This document shows positions 60,155 through 64,000 of a stretch of 64,000 nucleotides of DNA, in pieces. The notes beneath the pieces were generated by a model. It had not been told where the DNA came from. It did not search any database and worked only from the letters and a program-made list of their open reading frames with translations. Position numbers and translations under genes: made by a program. How positions within the stretch are numbered: the stretch's first letter is position 1; the number at the start of each line of letters is the position of its first letter. The stretch is from positions 248,001-312,000 of the forward strand of contig NC_022234.1 in NCBI RefSeq assembly GCF_000463015.1, written 5' to 3'. The stretch is from Variovorax paradoxus B4. Its GTDB lineage: Bacteria > Pseudomonadota > Gammaproteobacteria > Burkholderiales > Burkholderiaceae_C.

Positions 60155-60823
60155 GGGCCTGCCGCGCCAGGCCTTCAGGATCAGCGTCTCGATGTCGTGC
60201 ACTTCGCGTCGGACAGCCGCGGCCACGGCCTCGCGGTACGGCGGCATGTTCGTGCATTCGAGCACGATGCTCTCGACGGAAGGGGAGGCTTGCACCAGGC
60301 GCACCGCCGCTTCGACAACATTGCGCTGCGCCTCGGCAAGATCGAGCACGGTGTCGTTGTCCAGGATGCGGCGATGGAACTCGCAGCCCGGGCGCACGCC
60401 CATGACAGGTGTTCCCGCGGGCACGCCGGCAGCCTGCAGGATCTGCGGTGTCAGCGATTGCGCATCGAAGGTGACGATGCCTGGATGAGTGCAGTGCCGC
60501 ACCTGCAGCAGGCTCGAGGTCAGCACCGGTACCGGAACTGCCTGCGAGAGCACGTCCTGGTAGGCGGCCAGGAAACCGCAGCTGGTGGTGATCATCGACG
60601 CGCCTTCCGCGGCCAGTCGCATCGCGGCGTCGACGAAAGGCTGGACCAGGCGCGGATCGGCTTCTTCGACGATGCGCCTGGGCGATGCACCTTCCACCGT
60701 GAAAAAGCGCACCGGGATGCCGGCCCGCGCATAGGTCTGCGCGTTGCCGACATCGCCCGGCGGCCGCGGAAAGCGCGTGTCGAGCATCAGCACACCGAGA
60801 AAGCCAGGCGCAGCGTCGTTCAT
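60149..60823 (-). CDS. aspartate/glutamate/hydantoin racemase-like protein
   Basis: 224 residues from the ATG at 60823 (a TTG at 60832 is also in frame). The two-Cys arrangement of the Asp/Glu racemase superfamily is present: ITTSCGFLAAYQDVL and IVLECTNMPPYREAV. Members racemise amino acids or hydantoins, or isomerise maleate to fumarate. Being next to a fumarase-superfamily operon makes aspartate-like or maleate-like substrates attractive, as inference. The gene lies 13 bp downstream of the AsnC gene and is probably co-transcribed with it. Confidence 0.86.
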   Translation of the reverse strand: MNDAAPGFLGVLMLDTRFPRPPGDVGNAQTYARAGIPVRFFTVEGASPRRIVEEADPRLVQPFVDAAMRLAAEGASMITTSCGFLAAYQDVLSQAVPVPVLTSSLLQVRHCTHPGIVTFDAQSLTPQILQAAGVPAGTPVMGVRPGCEFHRRILDNDTVLDLAEAQRNVVEAAVRLVQASPSVESIVLECTNMPPYREAVAAAVRREVHDIETLILKAWRGRPS

Positions 60824-60836
60824 GTCAAACAAAAAC

Positions 60837-61298
60837 TCAGGAGACCGAGGGAAGGGCGCTGCGGCGGTCGATCTTCCGGCTCAGGACGATGGAGGTCTGC
60901 GTCTGGTTGATGCCCTCCAACTGGCCAAGCTGGTCCAGCAGGACATCGAGCTTTTCCGGTGTGTCGCAGCGCAGGAAGACCATGTAGTCGAACTGGCCGC
61001 TCACGGCCGAGAGCTCTTCCACTTCGGGCACGCGCTCGAGCGCCCGGATCACCGCGGGCGCGTTCTTCGCATTGACGCTGAGCCCGCAGATCGCGCGAAC
61101 GGCCGCATGCTCGAGCTTGTGGCCCAGGCGCACGCCGTAGCCCGCCACGACGCCTTCGCGCTCGAGCCGGGCGATGCGCGCGACCACGGTGGTGCGCGCG
61201 ATCTTGAGCTTTCGCGCCAGGTTGGCGGCGGGCTCCCTGGCGTTGGCCTGGAGCAGGCTCAGCAGGTGGCGGTCGAGGTCGTCAAGTCTTCCATCCAT
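60837..61298 (-). CDS. Lrp/AsnC-family transcriptional regulator
   Basis: 153 residues. HTH at about 5-55 (LSLLQANAREPAANLARKLK, then IARTTVVARIARLEREG); C-terminal ligand domain with VEELSAVSGQFDYMVFLRCD. It probably senses an amino acid and controls itself, the racemase-like gene and perhaps the saccharopine-dehydrogenase-like gene 94 bp upstream. Start at ATG 61298. Confidence 0.93.
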   Translation of the reverse strand: MDGRLDDLDRHLLSLLQANAREPAANLARKLKIARTTVVARIARLEREGVVAGYGVRLGHKLEHAAVRAICGLSVNAKNAPAVIRALERVPEVEELSAVSGQFDYMVFLRCDTPEKLDVLLDQLGQLEGINQTQTSIVLSRKIDRRSALPSVS

Positions 61299-61392
61299 CG
61301 GGCAGCCTCGTGAAAGTGGGATTCGAGCGGCATGCTAAAGCACTGCGCGCACGAGGCTGCCGGATCCTGGCGCCCGCGGGGCCGCGAAGCGC

Positions 61393-62523
61393 TCAGGCTT
61401 CAGCGAGTTCCTGCTGCGAAGGGCTGGACGCGGTCACGCCGAGCCCCTGATAGTAGTGGCCCACGCGTGTCGAGAGCAACGCCTCGAGCGGCACCTGCTC
61501 CTGCCCGACGAAGCCGGACCGGGGCAGCTTGCCCTGCTGCAGCAGCTCGAACACGCCGACCACGCCGGCCGCGGTGGTGAGCTCGATCGCGGTGCGGTCC
61601 TTGCCGCGAAGCTTCGCGCCGAACACGCGGCCCAGGCGGGTTTCCTGCTCGAAGCGGCCGCCCCGCATGCCCGAGGCCGAGGCGAACACGATCACCACGT
61701 CTTCGCGGCTGTGCGGCACCGCATGCTCGAGCACCTGGCGCAGCAGGTCACGGCGCTCGATCAGGCGCAGGTCGTGCAGCAGGAAGTTCATCGCATCGCG
61801 ATGGCCCGGATAGCGGATGGTCTTGTAGTCGAGGTTGCGCACCTTGCCGCGCAGCGTCTCGCAGAGCGTGCCCAGTCCGCCCGATGTGTTGAAGGCCTCG
61901 AAGGCCTCCGCATCGAGCGTGAAGGTCTCGTGGCCCTCGAGTGCCTGCACCGACACGAGCTGGCCGTTCACGATTGCGTCACAGGCGTTGCAGTATTCGT
62001 TGATGACGCCGTCGATGCTCCAGGTGAAGTTGTATCGAAGGCTGTTGGTGGCGTTGCGTGTCAGCGCGCCGACGCGCAGGCGCAGGTCGTAGAGCTCGTC
62101 GAAGTGCCCCGCCAGGTGGCCGCCGAGCATGCCGATCACGCCCGGCGCGAGGCCGCTTTGCGGCATCAGCACCGACGTGGCTTCATGGGAAAGCTGGCGG
62201 ATGGCATGGGTGGCTGCCACGTCTTCCGTCAAGTCGAAATAATGGACGCCCAACCGGGCCGCCTGCGTGGCCACGCGCGCGGCCAGGAAGAAGGGCAGCG
62301 CGTTGATGACCACCGTGTGCGAGGCCAGTTCACCGGCCAGCGCTGCCTCGTCTTCCACGTTCAGCGTGATCTGCCGCACCAGCGGATCGCTGGACGGCTT
62401 GCCGGCGCGCTGGTCGGCCAGCGTCACGGGAATGCGGTGGTATTCGGCGATCATGTCCGCCACCGTGCTGCCCACCTTGCCCGCACCCAGCACCAGAACA
62501 CTCTTGACTTGCAGCTTCGACAT
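61393..62523 (-). CDS. saccharopine-dehydrogenase-family oxidoreductase
   Basis: 376 residues. N-terminal NAD(P) fold VLVLGAGKVGSTVADMIAEY at about 9-28; GVHYFDLTEDVAATHAIRQL and LMPQSGLAPGVIGMLGGHLA are typical of the lysine 6-dehydrogenase/saccharopine dehydrogenase group. It would oxidise or reduce a C-N bond of lysine or a similar amino acid. Same strand as AsnC and the racemase-like gene, so these may form one amino-acid catabolic unit. Confidence 0.9.
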   Translation of the reverse strand: MSKLQVKSVLVLGAGKVGSTVADMIAEYHRIPVTLADQRAGKPSSDPLVRQITLNVEDEAALAGELASHTVVINALPFFLAARVATQAARLGVHYFDLTEDVAATHAIRQLSHEATSVLMPQSGLAPGVIGMLGGHLAGHFDELYDLRLRVGALTRNATNSLRYNFTWSIDGVINEYCNACDAIVNGQLVSVQALEGHETFTLDAEAFEAFNTSGGLGTLCETLRGKVRNLDYKTIRYPGHRDAMNFLLHDLRLIERRDLLRQVLEHAVPHSREDVVIVFASASGMRGGRFEQETRLGRVFGAKLRGKDRTAIELTTAAGVVGVFELLQQGKLPRSGFVGQEQVPLEALLSTRVGHYYQGLGVTASSPSQQELAEA

Positions 62524-62658
62524 TTTGTTTCTCCAGAAAGGAGCTACGGCTCCATGGAGAAAATGTAGAAGCGAAGGCTGGCAGGCGGTAGAGAGCAGAA
62601 CGGCGAAGGCGGCAGTCTTCTCGACGTTTCGACGAAGCCGCGTGACGTTTCGGAGGAC

Positions 62659-63585
62659 TCAGGCTCCGCGCCGCCCGCGGTGCAGCATCAATCCCGGCGC
62701 GTCCAGCTGCGCCATCAGAATGTTCCCATGGGTCGAATCGGTCACGTAGAGCGTGCTGCGGTCCTTGCCGCCGAAGGCAAGGTTGGTCGTGGAAGCCTCC
62801 GCCGGTCCCCGAAGAACGATGACCGGCTCGGCACGGGCGTTCAGCAGCCAGACATAGCCCAGGCCCGGATTGGCGACGACCACGCGTCCTTTCGCATCGA
62901 CCGCCAGGCCGTCGGGTCCACTCGGACCGTACGAGGTGAAGAACTGGCTCACCTTGGCGACGCTGCCATCGGCCAGCAGCGGCACGCGCCACACGCAGTT
63001 GCCGCGCGTCACCGCCAGGTAGAGCAGCTTGCCGTCGGGCGAGAGCGCCACGCCGTTCGGGCTGGGCACGTTGCCCAGCAGCAGATCGAGCTGCCCGTCC
63101 GGCCGCAGCCGGTAGAGGCGGCCCGTGGGGTCGTGCAGCCCGGTCTGGCCCTGGTCGGTGAAGTAGACGTTGCCCTGCGCGTCCAGCACCAGGTCGTTCA
63201 CGCCCTTGAAGCGCTCGGTGTTGCGCCGCTGCAGGTGAGGCGTGACGGCGCCGGTGCGCACGTCGATGCGCATCAGGCCATTCTTGTAGTCGGTGACGAG
63301 CAGCGTGTGCGCGTCCAGGAACTTCATGCCGTTCGGCTCGCCGTCGTATTCGGCCACCAGGGTCCACGCACCGGCCGGATCGATGCGGAAGACGCGGCCG
63401 AACGGGATGTCCGCCACGTAGAGGTTGCCGGCCTCGTCGAACACCGGCCCCTCGAGAAACGAGTCGGTGGCCTGGCCGCCGCGGTTGGCGTCGGCCCAGG
63501 CGCTGGGCTCGCGCCGGCGCAGGGCGCCGGGCATGCGCGTGAACACTTCGAGTTCTCGGACTTCGGGGGGCTGCAGAAGGAACAA
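62659..63585 (-). CDS. SMP-30/gluconolactonase-family lactonase
   Basis: 308 residues from a TTG start at 63585 with GGAG seven bases upstream. Six-bladed propeller family with FLEGPVFDEAGNLYVADIPF (metal Glu), NGMKFLDAHTLLVTDYKNGL (Asn/Asp) and SPDGKLLYLAVTRGN, VWRVPL (Asp). It hydrolyses sugar-acid or other lactones. It lies 64 bp downstream of an amidohydrolase of the PDC-lactonase type on the same strand, and the two may act in one lactone pathway. Confidence 0.88.
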   Translation of the reverse strand: MFLLQPPEVRELEVFTRMPGALRRREPSAWADANRGGQATDSFLEGPVFDEAGNLYVADIPFGRVFRIDPAGAWTLVAEYDGEPNGMKFLDAHTLLVTDYKNGLMRIDVRTGAVTPHLQRRNTERFKGVNDLVLDAQGNVYFTDQGQTGLHDPTGRLYRLRPDGQLDLLLGNVPSPNGVALSPDGKLLYLAVTRGNCVWRVPLLADGSVAKVSQFFTSYGPSGPDGLAVDAKGRVVVANPGLGYVWLLNARAEPVIVLRGPAEASTTNLAFGGKDRSTLYVTDSTHGNILMAQLDAPGLMLHRGRRGA

Positions 63586-63649
63586 GGGTGTCTCCGTCGC
63601 GGCGCCGGCGCCGCAGGGTGTGAAGGAAGGTGCGGCGTGTTGGTGGCGG

Positions 63650-64000
63650 TCAGGCCTCGCCGAAGCCGTAGAGCCGTGCCGGGTTGTCGACGAGGATACG
63701 GTCCATCACGCCGTCATCGCCGCACCAGGCGCGCAGCACGTCCACCAGGCCGGCGTCGTCGACCGTGCCCGGTGCCTCTGTGGTGTGGGGCCAGTCGCTG
63801 CCCCAGAGCATGCGCTCCGGCGCGGCCTGCACCAGCGCGCGCCCCAGCGCATGGGTGTCGCCATAGGCCGGCGCGCCCTCCCGCGAGCGCATGTAGACGC
63901 CGGACAGCTTCACCCAGGTGTTGCCCCTGTCGAGCAGCCGGCGCAGCGTGGCGAAGGCGGCGCCGGCCGGCCCTTCGGCGGGATCGATGCGCGCCATGTG
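63650..64000 (-). CDS. amidohydrolase (PDC-lactonase-like), N-terminal part beyond window
   Basis: C-terminal 116 residues of a TIM-barrel amidohydrolase. The catalytic Asp lies in ERMLWGSDWPHTTEAPGTVD, followed by the usual RILVDNPARLYGF ending. The codons at the window edge read H-M-A-R-I-D-P, so the frame continues past base 64000 and the ATG at 63997 is internal. Relatives hydrolyse 2-pyrone-4,6-dicarboxylate or sugar lactones. It probably precedes the SMP-30 gene in one operon. Confidence 0.88.
   Translation of the reverse strand, partial: HMARIDPAEGPAGAAFATLRRLLDRGNTWVKLSGVYMRSREGAPAYGDTHALGRALVQAAPERMLWGSDWPHTTEAPGTVDDAGLVDVLRAWCGDDGVMDRILVDNPARLYGFGEA

Noticed and set aside
1..64000. 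CRISPR arrays, tRNA or rRNA genes, prophage or transposase genes
   Set aside because: No regularly spaced direct repeats, tRNA-like cloverleaf, rRNA sequence, integrase or transposase frame was recognised on either strand.

Overview
The window is a high-GC bacterial chromosome segment. It most resembles an aerobic, metabolically versatile betaproteobacterium of the Comamonadaceae (Variovorax-like). The reasons are the strong GC bias at third codon positions, five Bug/TctC-type solute receptors, many divergent LysR-enzyme pairs, and intergenic palindromic repeats of a kind I recall from Variovorax genomes. This placement is inference; no rRNA or tRNA gene is present to settle it.

Left part (1-12.6 kb): a CoA-transferase cut by the window edge with a divergent LysR; a lipoprotein; a MocR-type regulator whose reading frame is broken by a run of nine A residues; an epimerase/cupin pair; a Nudix hydrolase; a LysR divergent from a Bug receptor, D-threonine aldolase-like enzyme and N-acyl-D-amino-acid deacylase (D-amino-acid scavenging); an unusual orotidine-phosphate-decarboxylase paralogue; and a MerR-ATPase fusion.

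12.6-30.4 kb: a minus-strand operon for uptake and oxidation of an unknown, probably amine-containing compound (HAD hydrolase, FAD oxidase, dipeptide-type ABC transporter, tartrate-dehydrogenase-like enzyme, semialdehyde dehydrogenase). A divergent GNAT acetyltransferase and a D-2-hydroxyacid dehydrogenase follow, with intergenic palindromic repeats between them. Next comes a plus-strand group with an aminotransferase, an AsnC regulator and a three-gene FAD/2Fe-2S dehydrogenase of the HcnABC/opine-oxidase type.

30.4-38 kb: AraC/SnoaL pair; amidase-Bug-MFS operon with a divergent LysR; DUF4337-like membrane protein; a ParE-type toxin-antitoxin pair abutting the tail of a broken HAD gene.

38.4-47 kb: the most distinctive block. 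A complete but divergent succinate-dehydrogenase/fumarate-reductase-like complex (order B-C-D-A) is followed by a two-subunit class I fumarase/tartrate dehydratase, an amidohydrolase, a LysR, a Bug receptor and a TauE/SafE exporter. Its base composition looks less GC-biased than the flanks. It lies within a 12-kb segment flanked by direct repeats of the same HAD-gene tail (about 37.4 and 49.7 kb), which suggests acquisition as a unit.

47-64 kb: RraA plus orphan amino-acid receptor with a divergent GntR; the intact HAD gene; FAD-oxidoreductase plus Bug with a divergent LysR; Rid-family protein with a divergent LysR; a GntR(UTRA)-controlled lyase-Bug-fumarase operon with two clear palindromic operators; an Asp/Glu-racemase-like enzyme with AsnC; a saccharopine-dehydrogenase-like enzyme; an SMP-30 lactonase; and an amidohydrolase cut by the window edge. 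The overall pattern is a series of small regulator-receptor-enzyme modules for organic acids and amino-acid derivatives.
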